Below, one piece after another: positions 17,284 through 26,307 of a DNA stretch of 64,000 nucleotides. The position numbers and the translations under genes are program-made. The DNA comes from an uncultured Lachnospiraceae bacterium. Its GTDB lineage: Bacteria; Bacillota; Clostridia; Lachnospirales; Lachnospiraceae. Position 1 is the stretch's first letter. Every line of letters begins with the position of its first letter. The notes under the pieces were generated by a model, which was given only the letters and a program-made list of their open reading frames with translations, made no database searches and was not told where the DNA came from. The DNA is taken from contig CAJUBE010000016.1 of assembly GCA_910584725.1 (NCBI GenBank), positions 1 to 64,000 on the forward strand. The letters are read 5' to 3'.

Positions 17284-19212
17284 ATGGCTGAATTAAGAGA
17301 AAAAGCAGATGTATGTGTGGTCGGCGCGGGACATGCGGGGTGTGAGGCAGCTTTAGCCTGTGCGCGGCTTGGATTTGAGACAGTAATCTTTACTGTGAGT
17401 GTGGACAGTATTGCGCTTATGCCGTGTAATCCGAATATAGGTGGTACCTCAAAAGGTCATTTGGTGAGAGAGATCGATGCGCTTGGCGGGGAGATGGGAA
17501 AAAATATTGACAAGACTTTTATCCAGTCTAAGATGTTAAACAAATCAAAAGGACCTGCGGTGCATTCTCTCAGAGCGCAGGCGGATAAGGCGGAATATTC
17601 CCGGGCGATGCGCAAGATTTTAGAGAACCAAGAGCACTTGACCATCAAACAGGCGGAAGTCTGTGAGCTTCTGGTGGAAGAAAGAGAGGAAGTTTCTTCT
17701 CATCTGCCGGTTAAAAAAATTGTGGGATTAAAGACGTTCACAGAAACTATATATGAATGTAAGACTGTTATTTTGTGTACGGGTACTTATTTGAAAGCCA
17801 GATGTCTTTGTGGAGAGGCAATTACTTATACGGGACCGAACGGTTTGCAGGCTGCAAACCATTTGACGGATTCTCTTTTAAGTCTCGGAATTGAGATGCG
17901 TCGTTTTAAGACAGGTACGCCTGCCAGGATGGACAGGCGGTCGTTGGATTTTGATAAGATGGAGGAACAGTTTGGCGACGAGAGGGTTATTCCCTTTTCT
18001 TTTTCAACAGATCCGGATGAGGTGCAGATTGATCAGGTGTCCTGTTATCTGACTTATACCAATGAACAGACTCATGACATTATCAGAGCGAATCTTGACA
18101 GATCTCCAATCTATGCGGGGGTGATAGAGGGAACGGGACCAAGGTATTGTCCTTCTATTGAAGATAAGGTGGTTAAATTTTCTGATAAGGACAGACATCA
18201 GGTTTTTATTGAACCTGAGGGGCTGCATACCAATGAAATGTATGTGAGTGGTATGTCTTCCTCACTTCCCGAGGATGTGCAGCTTGCCATGTACCGCACA
18301 GTGCCAGGACTGGAGCATTGTAAAATGGTGAGAAATGCTTATGCCATAGAATATGACTGCATTGATCCAAAACAGCTGTATCCGACTTTGGAGTTTAAAA
18401 GTATCAGAGGGCTTTTCAGTGGTGGACAGTTTAACGGCAGCAGTGGTTATGAAGAAGCGGCAGCACAGGGCTTGATGGCAGGTATCAATGCATCCCTTTC
18501 TATGCAGGGAAAAGAACAGATTGTTCTGGATCGTTCTCAAGCTTATATTGGCGTCTTAATTGATGATCTGGTGACAAAGGAAAATTTTGAACCTTATCGG
18601 ATGATGACCTCCAGAGCGGAATACCGCCTTTTGCTAAGGCAGGATAATGCGGATTTAAGACTTCGTCAGATTGGTTATAAAGTCGGCTTGGTTTCGGAGA
18701 AACTTTATCAGGAGACACTAAATAAAAAGCAGCAGATTGATGCGGAAGTGTCACGTTTAAAAAATACAATTGTAGGTGCTTCTAAATATATACAGGAATT
18801 TTTGACAGCACATGAGAGCGCTCCTTTGAAAACAGGTGTTACGTTGGCGGAATTGATTTGTCGTCCGGAGCTTACCTATGAAATGATTGCTGAGATTGAT
18901 CTTGAGAGAAAACATCTTTCTGCAGATGTAGTGGAACAGGTGGAGATTGAAATTAAGTATGAGGGATATATTGAGAGACAATTAAAGCAGGTGGAACATT
19001 ATAAAAAGATGGAGAAGAAAAAAATTCCCGCGGAATTGGATTATAATGAAGTGGGAAGTCTGCGGCTGGAGGCAAGACAGAAGCTGATTGCTTACAAACC
19101 TGTTTCCGTGGGACAGGCTTCGCGAATTTCCGGGGTGTCACCCGCTGATATATCTGTACTTTTAGTGTACTTGGAAAATTATAACAAAAAAAATAATTTT
19201 TGTGAATTATAA
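17284..19212 (+). CDS. mnmG: tRNA uridine-5-carboxymethylaminomethyl modification enzyme MnmG (GidA)
   Basis: 642-residue FAD enzyme, the MnmE partner. The dinucleotide-binding motif GAGHAGCEAALACARLG lies at residues 14-30; LMPCNPNIGGTSKGHLVREIDALGG and GLFSGGQFNGSSGYEEAAAQG are family signatures. The C-terminal helical domain (KPVSVGQASRISGVSPADISVLLVYL) binds MnmE. Length and order are typical. Confidence 0.98.
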   Translation: MAELREKADVCVVGAGHAGCEAALACARLGFETVIFTVSVDSIALMPCNPNIGGTSKGHLVREIDALGGEMGKNIDKTFIQSKMLNKSKGPAVHSLRAQADKAEYSRAMRKILENQEHLTIKQAEVCELLVEEREEVSSHLPVKKIVGLKTFTETIYECKTVILCTGTYLKARCLCGEAITYTGPNGLQAANHLTDSLLSLGIEMRRFKTGTPARMDRRSLDFDKMEEQFGDERVIPFSFSTDPDEVQIDQVSCYLTYTNEQTHDIIRANLDRSPIYAGVIEGTGPRYCPSIEDKVVKFSDKDRHQVFIEPEGLHTNEMYVSGMSSSLPEDVQLAMYRTVPGLEHCKMVRNAYAIEYDCIDPKQLYPTLEFKSIRGLFSGGQFNGSSGYEEAAAQGLMAGINASLSMQGKEQIVLDRSQAYIGVLIDDLVTKENFEPYRMMTSRAEYRLLLRQDNADLRLRQIGYKVGLVSEKLYQETLNKKQQIDAEVSRLKNTIVGASKYIQEFLTAHESAPLKTGVTLAELICRPELTYEMIAEIDLERKHLSADVVEQVEIEIKYEGYIERQLKQVEHYKKMEKKKIPAELDYNEVGSLRLEARQKLIAYKPVSVGQASRISGVSPADISVLLVYLENYNKKNNFCEL

Positions 19213-19315
19213 AGAAAATTAGTGATTCCATAATATTCTCCCTTTTTTTATTTATCTGGGGGCGGCAACATATTTATTTAAAATTACAATTTTATTTTTG
19301 AAAAGAGGGATTCCA

Positions 19316-20044
19316 TTGCAATTTAAAAGAGATTTGCAAGAATTACATATTTCTTTATCCGACACACAGTTTGATCAGTTTCTCAAATATTATGAGATGC
19401 TTGTAGAAAAGAATAAAGTGATGAATTTGACGGCCATTACGGAATTTGATGAAGTAATGAAAAAGCATTTTATTGACAGTCTCTCTTTGGTGAAGGTCTG
19501 TGATTTAAAAGGATGTCTTTCTGTGATTGACGTGGGAACGGGGGCAGGATTTCCGGGTATCCCTCTAAAGATTGCTTTTCCGGATATAAAATTGACACTA
19601 TTGGATTCTCTGAATAAGAGAGTGGATTTTTTGCAGGAAGTGATTGAAAGCTTAGGACTTCGGGATGTGGAAGCAGTTCATGGAAGGGCGGAAGATTTTG
19701 CAAAGCCGGGACAGTTAAGAGAAGTTTTTGATCTTTGTGTCTCCAGGGCAGTAGCAAATTTATCTGTGTTGTCAGAATACTGTATTCCTTATGTAAAAGT
19801 AGGGGGTAAATTTATTTCTTATAAATCCGATAAAGTTACTGTAAAATTGAATGACAATAAGACTGAGATTATGGAAGCAGAACATGCGATCTCTGTTTTA
19901 GGCGGCAAGTTGACGGAGCAGAAAGAGTTTACGCTTCCCTTTTCTGATATTTACAGAAATTTAGTTGTGATAGAAAAAAGCCGCCCCACTCCAAAGCAGT
20001 ATCCTCGGAAAGCAGGGACGGCAGCTAAAAAGCCGATAACATAA
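19316..20044 (+). CDS. rsmG: 16S rRNA (guanine-527-N7)-methyltransferase RsmG
   Basis: 242-residue SAM-dependent methyltransferase (MNLTAITEFDEVMKKHFIDSL, SAM loop VIDVGTGAGFPGIPL near 70-85, and RAVANLSVLSEY). It methylates G527 of 16S rRNA; loss gives low-level streptomycin resistance in other bacteria. The start is probably TTG 19316, seven bases after AGAGGGA; TTG 19298 would place that site inside the gene. The C terminus is Pro/Lys-rich. It is followed by an unrelated convergent hydrolase, which interrupts the usual rsmG-parA link. Confidence 0.95.
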   Translation: MQFKRDLQELHISLSDTQFDQFLKYYEMLVEKNKVMNLTAITEFDEVMKKHFIDSLSLVKVCDLKGCLSVIDVGTGAGFPGIPLKIAFPDIKLTLLDSLNKRVDFLQEVIESLGLRDVEAVHGRAEDFAKPGQLREVFDLCVSRAVANLSVLSEYCIPYVKVGGKFISYKSDKVTVKLNDNKTEIMEAEHAISVLGGKLTEQKEFTLPFSDIYRNLVVIEKSRPTPKQYPRKAGTAAKKPIT

Positions 20045-20121
20045 ATTATTTAAGGAGAATGTGGAACATTCTTAGAGTTTGTTGTAAGCATATTCTGTTG
20101 TTCCTTGCTGAGCGGCGATTT

Positions 20122-21066
20122 TTATAAAAACATTCGAAGCTGTTCCAGCATTTCATCAGGCGCTTCCAGTTGAGGGAGGTGTCTGGTGTTTGGAATATAG
20201 GCATCTTCTATAGAAGGATTGTAATATTTATAGTTTTCAATCACTGTCTTTATTTCTTTTTCTTTTTCACCGCCGATCATTAAAATACTGTTATTGACTT
20301 CTTTTAATTCATTGAGAATATTCATGTTCATATATTTGCCTGTATAGCTGGCAAACGCATATTTGGAATTATAGCCTCCGAGGTGGGCGGCTTCCAGATA
20401 GTTGTAAATATATTTTTCTCTGACTTCTTCCGGATTGTAAAAATAGGTCTGATAAAAGGCTGTTTCTATACTTGGCCGGTTGGAGAGAACATGGTAGATA
20501 AATGTCCCGATTACTGGTGATTCAATGAGCAGTTTGAACAGACTTGTCTGCTTGGAAGGAATTTGGTTTTGCAGATAGAGATTTTGCGGATTGATGCACA
20601 CGATTTTATTAAATATATCCGGATAGTTATGACATGCCATAATAACGAAAGGCACTGACTCTCCCGTTACCACAACAGAAGTTTTTCTGCCGATGATATT
20701 TTTAATGAAATCGGTAATGAGCTGTTCATATAAATTATTGGTGTATGTCATAGCAGGTTTATCAGACATGCCAAATCCTAAAAGATCCAAAGAGTATATT
20801 TCATGTTTTTCTGTCAGATTATTAATCAATCTGTGATATTCATAATTCGAGCTTCCCACTGTCAAATCATGGATCAGAAGAAGAGGACTGCCGTTTCCTT
20901 TTTTCTGATATCTGATTTTTCCAAAACGCCATTCATAATAATAATTTTCAGAATTGCTGAGAAGATCTTTTACTGTACAGAGGGAAGTATGTATTCTGTT
21001 GATTCCATGGATAGCAGCAATAGAAATTCCGGCTAATATAATTGTTGTGGTGAGTTTTTTATGCAT
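20122..21066 (-). CDS. Membrane-anchored alpha/beta hydrolase
   Basis: 314 residues with an N-terminal hydrophobic anchor (TTTIILAGISIAAIHGI). The alpha/beta-hydrolase fold shows LLLIHDLTVGSSNYEYHRL (oxyanion region), LDLLGFGMSDKP, a nucleophile elbow VVVTGESVPFVIM, a late acidic strand SILMIGGEKEKEI, and a candidate catalytic His in NTRHLPQLEAP. The elbow reads G-E-S-V-P rather than G-x-S-x-G. The substrate is unknown. The gene sits alone, convergent to rsmG and divergent from the kinase gene, and looks like an accessory insertion in the origin cluster. Confidence 0.8.
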   Translation of the reverse strand: MHKKLTTTIILAGISIAAIHGINRIHTSLCTVKDLLSNSENYYYEWRFGKIRYQKKGNGSPLLLIHDLTVGSSNYEYHRLINNLTEKHEIYSLDLLGFGMSDKPAMTYTNNLYEQLITDFIKNIIGRKTSVVVTGESVPFVIMACHNYPDIFNKIVCINPQNLYLQNQIPSKQTSLFKLLIESPVIGTFIYHVLSNRPSIETAFYQTYFYNPEEVREKYIYNYLEAAHLGGYNSKYAFASYTGKYMNMNILNELKEVNNSILMIGGEKEKEIKTVIENYKYYNPSIEDAYIPNTRHLPQLEAPDEMLEQLRMFL

Positions 21067-21282
21067 ATCATTGTTTCCTTCCGAATTTTTAATTTATGCG
21101 TAAATTATACCATTTTTTTCACTTTATTTCTATAAATATTCTTTTCTTGCATCAGATTTTAGTATATAATAACCGCAAGGAAAATTTATGTTTTTGAGGT
21201 AAATAAATGTATTATGAATTGCAGCCATTAAGAATTATTGGTGCATGTTGATATAGTAACTGTTCTTGATGTGGAGGTAATG

Positions 21283-21981
21283 ATGGATAAGATAAATGAT
21301 GTGGCGGAAAGTATTCCAGAGTTTCACATGAAACAATTTTCTGTTTTGGATGTACAGGAAAAGGAACGTCAGAGAATTGCAAGAGATCTCCATGACAGTT
21401 CCCTCCAAAATCTAACGCATCTGGTTCATAAGGTTGAATTGAGTTCCCTTTATATTGACCATGATCCAGTGAAGGCAAAACTGGAACTTGCCACAATTGA
21501 AGCAGGGTTACGAAAAGTAATTGATGATATCAGAAACAGAATTTATGATCTCAGACCAATGTCTTTTGATGATTTAGGTCTACGACAAACTCTTTTAAAT
21601 CTCTTTGCTCTTATAAATCAGGACGGACGTTTTGAAATGATAACGGATATTGACGAGATAGATAACAGTCTGCCGGATCAGGAAAAAGAAATTTCACTTA
21701 TTATGATATATCGTATTATTCAGGAATGTGTTTATAATGCTGTGGAACATTCAGGGGGAGACAGAATAGAAGTATTTTTAAAGGAAAAGGAGGATACTTT
21801 TCAAATAAAGATTCGGGATAACGGAATTGGTTTTGATCAGAGAGAAGTCGGAAAAAAAGACAGGCATTTTGGCTTAATTGTTGTGAAGGAGAGAGTTTTC
21901 TTATTAAATGGAAAAATAAAAATGGACACAGAGAAAGGAACATCTATTTTTATTGAAATTCCAAAAAAGAGTAATAATTAA
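21283..21981 (+). CDS. Cytoplasmic sensor histidine kinase (DegS-like, HisKA_3)
   Basis: 232 residues and no membrane segment. The dimerisation/phosphoacceptor region reads EKERQRIARDLHDSSLQNLTH with the phosphorylated His near residue 45. The HATPase domain has QECVYNAVEHSGG (N box) and IRDNGIGFD (G1 box). It belongs to the NarX/DegS type that pairs with LuxR-type response regulators, and such a regulator follows 30 bases later. GGAGGT lies just upstream of the tandem ATGs at 21280/21283. No sensor domain is present beyond about 25 residues, so the input is probably a cytoplasmic partner. Confidence 0.88.
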   Translation: MDKINDVAESIPEFHMKQFSVLDVQEKERQRIARDLHDSSLQNLTHLVHKVELSSLYIDHDPVKAKLELATIEAGLRKVIDDIRNRIYDLRPMSFDDLGLRQTLLNLFALINQDGRFEMITDIDEIDNSLPDQEKEISLIMIYRIIQECVYNAVEHSGGDRIEVFLKEKEDTFQIKIRDNGIGFDQREVGKKDRHFGLIVVKERVFLLNGKIKMDTEKGTSIFIEIPKKSNN

Positions 21982-22011
21982 GATATAAGATAGAGAAACG
22001 GAGTGCATGAA

Positions 22012-22659
22012 ATGAAAAGAATAAGAGTAATGATTGCGGACGATCACAGCTTAATCAGAGAGGGATTAAAGCAGTTACTTGAATTTGATGGAAGTATTGA
22101 AATTGTGGGCGAGGCATCTAATGGGGTAGAATGTCTTGAAAAATTGAATGAGAGCAGTCCGGAAGTTCTGCTTCTTGATATTAATATGCCGGAAAAAAAT
22201 GGAATAGAAGTTTTGAAACAGATGAAAGAAGATCAGTCGCCGATTAAAGTATTGATATTAACAGTACATAATGAAATGGAATATTTGATGAAGGCAGTTG
22301 ATATCGGTGTGAACGGATATATTTTGAAGGATTCGGAATCTTCAGAATTAAAGAAAGCAATCAAAGCTGTGCGCAATGGAGAAAATTATATACAGCCTTC
22401 ACTGATACCGGCATTAAACAGCCAGTTGTTAAACAGAGATACGGATAAGGATAAAATTTCCTTATTAACAAATAGAGAACTGGAAGTTCTTGTGCAGGTA
22501 GCAAATGGCATGTTTAATAAAGAAATTGCCACCAATTTGAATATAAGTGAGAGAACGGTGAAAAACCATATATCAAATATATTTAAAAAGATAGATGTTT
22601 CGGATCGAACACAGGCGGCGGTTTTTGCAATTAAAAATAATATTATAAAGTTGTATTAG
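22012..22659 (+). CDS. LuxR/NarL-type response regulator (DegU-like)
   Basis: 215 residues. The receiver domain (1-120) has the acidic pair ADDHS, the phospho-acceptor in LLLDINMPEKNG near residue 55, and the conserved Lys in YILKDSES. The C-terminal LuxR helix-turn-helix runs about 148-210 (LTNRELEVLVQVANG, then IATNLNISERTVKNHISNIFKKI). The partner is the kinase just upstream. ATG 22012 is eight bases from GGAG. The parS cluster begins about 100 bases after its stop. Confidence 0.92.
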   Translation: MKRIRVMIADDHSLIREGLKQLLEFDGSIEIVGEASNGVECLEKLNESSPEVLLLDINMPEKNGIEVLKQMKEDQSPIKVLILTVHNEMEYLMKAVDIGVNGYILKDSESSELKKAIKAVRNGENYIQPSLIPALNSQLLNRDTDKDKISLLTNRELEVLVQVANGMFNKEIATNLNISERTVKNHISNIFKKIDVSDRTQAAVFAIKNNIIKLY

Positions 22660-22760
22660 TATATTTTAAAAAATAAGTTTTACCTTTTTCTTCTTGGGAT
22701 AGAGATATGAAAATTGTAAGGTGAAGGTTAAATATCTATTCTAAAATAATTATTCTATGA

Positions 22761-22776
22761 TGTTTCACGTGAAACA
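22761..22776. other. parS: parS centromere site 1
   Basis: TGTTTCACGTGAAACA, a perfect 16-bp palindrome identical to the Bacillus/clostridial parS consensus, the ParB (Spo0J) loading site. parA and parB lie 1.7 kb downstream. Confidence 0.95.
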
Positions 22777-22809
22777 TCTGGAAAAAAGTGGGGCATTGAC
22801 ACTAGATAA

Positions 22810-22825
22810 TGTTTCACGTGAAACA
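22810..22825. other. parS: parS centromere site 2
   Basis: A second perfect TGTTTCACGTGAAACA, 49 bases from the first. Two half sites (CGTGAAACA at 22854-22862 and 22887-22895) follow in the same gap. The whole 22660-23090 gap holds no gene. Confidence 0.95.
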
Positions 22826-22940
22826 AATCAGCCCAAGATATTGTGATGATACTCGTGAAACATTCAATAAAGTAGAATTTTAGGATCGTGAAACATCTAT
22901 AAATTCAAATTATCTATAAAAAAGAGCATATATTCTTTAT

Positions 22941-23056
22941 TCCCGCGAGCAATGAGCCAAGCGGATGCGAAGCAGACATTTGGCGAATGCCGCGAGGGTC
23001 ACATACCCGCCCCTTGGGGCGTTTGAAATTTGATGTCCCGTTGCTTGCGGCGGGGT
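22941..23056. repeat. GC-rich structured intergenic element
   Basis: A 115-base GC-rich island in otherwise AT-rich DNA. It starts CCCGCGAGCAATG and ends with GTTGCTTGCGGCGGGG, imperfectly complementary to the start, and carries a 14-base palindrome CGCCCCTTGGGGCG near 23008. It has no open frame of note. It resembles dispersed intergenic repeats of gut clostridia, but only one copy lies in this window. Confidence 0.5.
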
Positions 23057-23090
23057 TGTTGACTGGCAGAAATTATAGTAAGAGGATAAC

Positions 23091-23342
23091 ATGAAAGCAT
23101 ATAAGAAAAAAACGTGGCAGCATGAAATAACTGGTGTTGATGGAAATACGATTCTTTTTGGTGTAAATATATTTGACTTTGAATGGATATGGACAGGGGA
23201 GAGAGCGGATGTTTTAGATCCTTTATATAGACAAGAATATAAATTTCCTATTTATAAAGTTATAATTGGAGAAAACGAATACAAATTTGCGGCTGGTGAA
23301 TTTAGCAATAGTGTTTTCGGTTTTTATATTCAAAAGTATTAA
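23091..23342 (+). CDS. Small hypothetical protein
   Basis: 83 residues, aromatic-rich (five Trp/Phe in the stretch NIFDFEWIWTG), no signal peptide or membrane segment, no motif recognised. A good AGAGGAT ribosome site precedes ATG 23091, and codon use is like the neighbouring genes, so it is likely translated. It stands alone between the parS region and an oxidoreductase gene. Function unknown. Confidence 0.6.
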   Translation: MKAYKKKTWQHEITGVDGNTILFGVNIFDFEWIWTGERADVLDPLYRQEYKFPIYKVIIGENEYKFAAGEFSNSVFGFYIQKY

Positions 23343-23409
23343 AGTTTTGTTTTACAAAATTTTATGTCTGGAAAGTTCAAATTAAAAATATGAAAGGATG
23401 GGAAAATTT

Positions 23410-24390
23410 ATGAAAATTGGAATACTGGGTGCGGGTAGGATTGCCGCAACATTAGCGGAGACGATGAATAAGATGTCGGAGGTGGAATGTTATGGAGTAG
23501 CTTCCAGAAATCTGGAGAAAGCAGAAGTTTTTGCAAAAGATCATAGTTTCCAACATGCATTTGGTTCCTACGAGGATATGTTGGCGGATGAAAATGTGGA
23601 GCTCGTCTATATTGCAACACCACACTCCCATCACTATCGGCACATTAAAATGTGTTTGGATGCAGGTAAACATGTGCTCTGTGAAAAAAGTTTTACAGTA
23701 AATGCAAAGCAGGCAGCTGAAGTTTTTCGTATTGCCGGGGAAAAAGAACTTCTTCTGACAGAGGCAATCTGGACAAGATATATGCCTTCCAGAAAAATAA
23801 TTGATGATCTGCTTGCCCAAAAAGTGGTTGGCGATGTGATGAAAATGACTGCAAATTTGAATTACCCTCTTTTGGATAAAGAGCGGATTGTGAAACCGGA
23901 GCTTGCGGGCGGTGCACTTTTGGATGTAGGAATTTATCCTCTGAACTTTGCATATATGCACTTTGGAAATCATGTAAAAGAAATACATTCCGCTGCACAG
24001 ATGACGAGTGCCGGTGTAGATGGAGAAAATGGTATACTTTTACTTTACGAAGACGGTAGAATGGCTGTACTAAATTCCGGGATTCATGGTAAGTCTGACA
24101 GCCAGGGTGTATTTTATGGATCGGAAGGATGTATGATTGTAGAAAATATCAACAATCCGGAAGTTATCAAAATATATGATAAAGATAGAAATCTTATTCG
24201 GGAAGTTAAAGTACCTGAACAGATCAGCGGTTATGAATACGAAATCGCAGAGACAATTTCCTGTATTAAGGAAGGAAAATTAGAGTGTCCATCCATGCCT
24301 CATGTGGAAACCCTGAGGATGATGCGGGTTATGGATGAGCTCCGTGCTTCGTGGGGAATGAAATATCCGGAGAAAATTGAAAAGCTGTAG
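23410..24390 (+). CDS. Gfo/Idh/MocA-family oxidoreductase
   Basis: 326-residue NAD(P)-dependent dehydrogenase. The Rossmann motif GILGAGRIA is at residues 4-12, ATPHSHH near 70 and the family EKSFTVNAKQA motif near 95 (the Lys of EK is catalytic in the family). The C-terminal half matches the GFO_IDH_MocA C domain (ELAGGALLDVGIYPLNF). Relatives act on sugars, inositols or trans-dihydrodiols; the substrate is not evident. ATG 23410 is chosen over 23398, which overlaps the ribosome site. It immediately precedes parAB but probably has nothing to do with segregation. Confidence 0.9.
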   Translation: MKIGILGAGRIAATLAETMNKMSEVECYGVASRNLEKAEVFAKDHSFQHAFGSYEDMLADENVELVYIATPHSHHYRHIKMCLDAGKHVLCEKSFTVNAKQAAEVFRIAGEKELLLTEAIWTRYMPSRKIIDDLLAQKVVGDVMKMTANLNYPLLDKERIVKPELAGGALLDVGIYPLNFAYMHFGNHVKEIHSAAQMTSAGVDGENGILLLYEDGRMAVLNSGIHGKSDSQGVFYGSEGCMIVENINNPEVIKIYDKDRNLIREVKVPEQISGYEYEIAETISCIKEGKLECPSMPHVETLRMMRVMDELRASWGMKYPEKIEKL

Positions 24391-24444
24391 GATGTTCCGT
24401 ACAGTTATTTTAAAAATGTACTATAAAAACTGTAAAAAAATATA

Positions 24445-24475
24445 TGTGGATTATCACGTGGATTAGTGATATAAT
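24445..24475 (+). promoter_or_regulatory. parAB promoter with DnaA-box-like repeats
   Basis: An extended -10 element TGATATAAT (hexamer 24470-24475) lies about 50 bases before parA; no good -35 is visible. Upstream are two direct repeats of GTGGATTA (24446-24453 and 24458-24465). The first, TGTGGATTA, is one base from a DnaA box. A 6-bp inverted repeat TATCAC/GTGATA (24452-24457, 24466-24471) overlaps the -10. Confidence 0.5.
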
Positions 24476-24522
24476 CGTAAACGGACACAAAAACATGAAA
24501 GATAAAGGAATAAGGTAAGTAA

Positions 24523-25287
24523 ATGGGAAGAATAATCGCGATTGCAAATCAAAAAGGCGGTGTTGGTAAGACAACGACAGCTATCAATTTATCGGCTGCA
24601 CTTGCAGCTAAAGGGAAAAAAGTTTTGGTAATTGATACAGATCCGCAGGGAAATACGACGAGCGGTTTTGGCGTAGAAAAAAATGATCTGGAAAATACAA
24701 TTTATGAATTATTTTTAAGTGAGTGCTCCATCAATGAATGTATTTTAAAAGATGTGATTCCCGGTGTTTCTATTATACCGTCTAATGTAAATTTGGCAGC
24801 AACGGAGATTGAACTGATCGGTGTAGATAAAAAGGAATTTATTTTAAAAAATGAAATTGACTGGATAAAGGATAAATTTGATTTTATTATGATTGATTGT
24901 CCTCCTTCCTTAAACCTTTTAACGATCAATGCCATGACGACGGCGGACAGCGTACTTGTTCCGATCCAGTGTGAATATTATGCTTTAGAAGGATTAAGCC
25001 AATTAATACATACAGTTAATCTTGTAAAAGAGAGACTGAATCCCGAGCTTGATATGGAAGGTGTGGTCTTTACCATGTATGATTCCCGGACAAACCTTTC
25101 CATGCAGGTGGTTGAGAATGTAAAAAGTCATTTAAAACAAAATGTTTATAAGACGCTGATACCAAGAAATATCAGATTGGCGGAGGCGCCCAGTTACGGA
25201 ATGCCCATCAATATGTATGATCCAAAATCCGCGGGTGCGGAAGCATACATGTTGCTGGCGGATGAAGTCATCTCCGCGAAGGCATGA
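24523..25287 (+). CDS. parA: Chromosome partitioning ATPase ParA (Soj)
   Basis: 254-residue MinD/ParA ATPase with deviant Walker A KGGVGKTTT at residues 10-18, DTDPQGNTTSGFG near 40 and IDCPPSLNLLT near 125. In Bacillus Soj assists origin segregation with Spo0J and controls DnaA activity. ParB is encoded 57 bases downstream. The chromosome type, with no N-terminal helix-turn-helix, fits a chromosomal rather than plasmid system. Confidence 0.96.
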   Translation: MGRIIAIANQKGGVGKTTTAINLSAALAAKGKKVLVIDTDPQGNTTSGFGVEKNDLENTIYELFLSECSINECILKDVIPGVSIIPSNVNLAATEIELIGVDKKEFILKNEIDWIKDKFDFIMIDCPPSLNLLTINAMTTADSVLVPIQCEYYALEGLSQLIHTVNLVKERLNPELDMEGVVFTMYDSRTNLSMQVVENVKSHLKQNVYKTLIPRNIRLAEAPSYGMPINMYDPKSAGAEAYMLLADEVISAKA

Positions 25288-25344
25288 ACAGTGCACATCT
25301 GTAAAATGAAAAAATGGCAGCGTTAAAATAAATGGAGAAAAGAT

Positions 25345-26238
25345 ATGGCAAAAGCAGCAAGGGGTTTAGGAAAAGGATTGGATTCTCTGATACCGGCTTC
25401 CGTGCCAAAGGCGGAACCTGTACAGGAAACAGCGGCAAAAGAAGATAACGCACAGGGGACTTATGTCAAAATTACAAAGGTGGAACCGAACAGGGAACAG
25501 CCGAGAAAAAATTTTGATGAGGATGCTCTGCAGGAGCTTGCCGATTCCATTAAGCAGTATGGAATTGTGGAGCCTCTGATCGTCCAGGACAGAAAGACGT
25601 ATTATGAGATTATTGCTGGGGAACGCCGCTGGCGTGCGGCGAAACTGGCCGGTTTAAAAGAGGTGCCGGTTATTGTCCGCAATTATACCGAGCAGGAGAT
25701 TGTGGAGATTTCCCTGATTGAAAATATACAGAGAGAAGACCTGAACCCGATCGAGGAAGCGCAGGCGTATCGAAGACTTTTGACAGAGTTTAATCTGAAA
25801 CAGGACGAGGTGGCGGAGAGAGTTTCCAAGAGCAGAACGGCAGTTACCAATTCCATGCGTCTGTTAAAACTTTGCGATGAAGTACAGCAAATGATTATTG
25901 ACGATATGATTACAACCGGTCATGCACGAGCCTTGATTTCCATTGATGACCCGGAACAGCAATATACGATTGCACAGAAAGTTTTCGATGAAAAATTGAG
26001 TGTCCGGGATGTGGAGAAGCTTGTCAAAAATTTGAATAAGCCGGAGAAGGTAAAGAAGGAGCCTGTTACGGATAAAGCGCTTGAAGCGGTTTATCAGGAT
26101 CTGGAGGAAAAGCTGAAACAGTCTTTGGGGACAAAAGTTTCCATAGCGTCAAAGGGAGACGGTGCCGGTAAATTGGAAATTGAGTTTTATACACATGATG
26201 ATTTGGAGAAAATTACGGATTTGCTGACAGGTAAATGA
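25345..26238 (+). CDS. parB: Chromosome partitioning protein ParB (Spo0J)
   Basis: 297-residue parS-binding CTPase clamp. The N-terminal part has a Soj-interaction segment GLGKGLDSLIP, then GERRWRAAKLAGL and ENIQREDLNPIEEAQAY (the CTP-binding and ParB signature boxes), then a helix-turn-helix VAERVSKSRTAVTNSMRLLKL near 155-175 and a C-terminal dimerisation domain. Its targets are the parS sites at 22761 and 22810. Confidence 0.96.
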   Translation: MAKAARGLGKGLDSLIPASVPKAEPVQETAAKEDNAQGTYVKITKVEPNREQPRKNFDEDALQELADSIKQYGIVEPLIVQDRKTYYEIIAGERRWRAAKLAGLKEVPVIVRNYTEQEIVEISLIENIQREDLNPIEEAQAYRRLLTEFNLKQDEVAERVSKSRTAVTNSMRLLKLCDEVQQMIIDDMITTGHARALISIDDPEQQYTIAQKVFDEKLSVRDVEKLVKNLNKPEKVKKEPVTDKALEAVYQDLEEKLKQSLGTKVSIASKGDGAGKLEIEFYTHDDLEKITDLLTGK

Positions 26239-26307
26239 TTTGCAGTTGTTTCAGCACATGTATACCAGCGATAAGTAAATCGTCAAATACGGAAGGGCTA
26301 AAGATAA

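Noticed and set aside
20056..20072. Short hairpin AGAATGT/ACATTCT after rsmG as terminator
   Set aside because: Seven-base stem without a T run; not convincing as a terminator.
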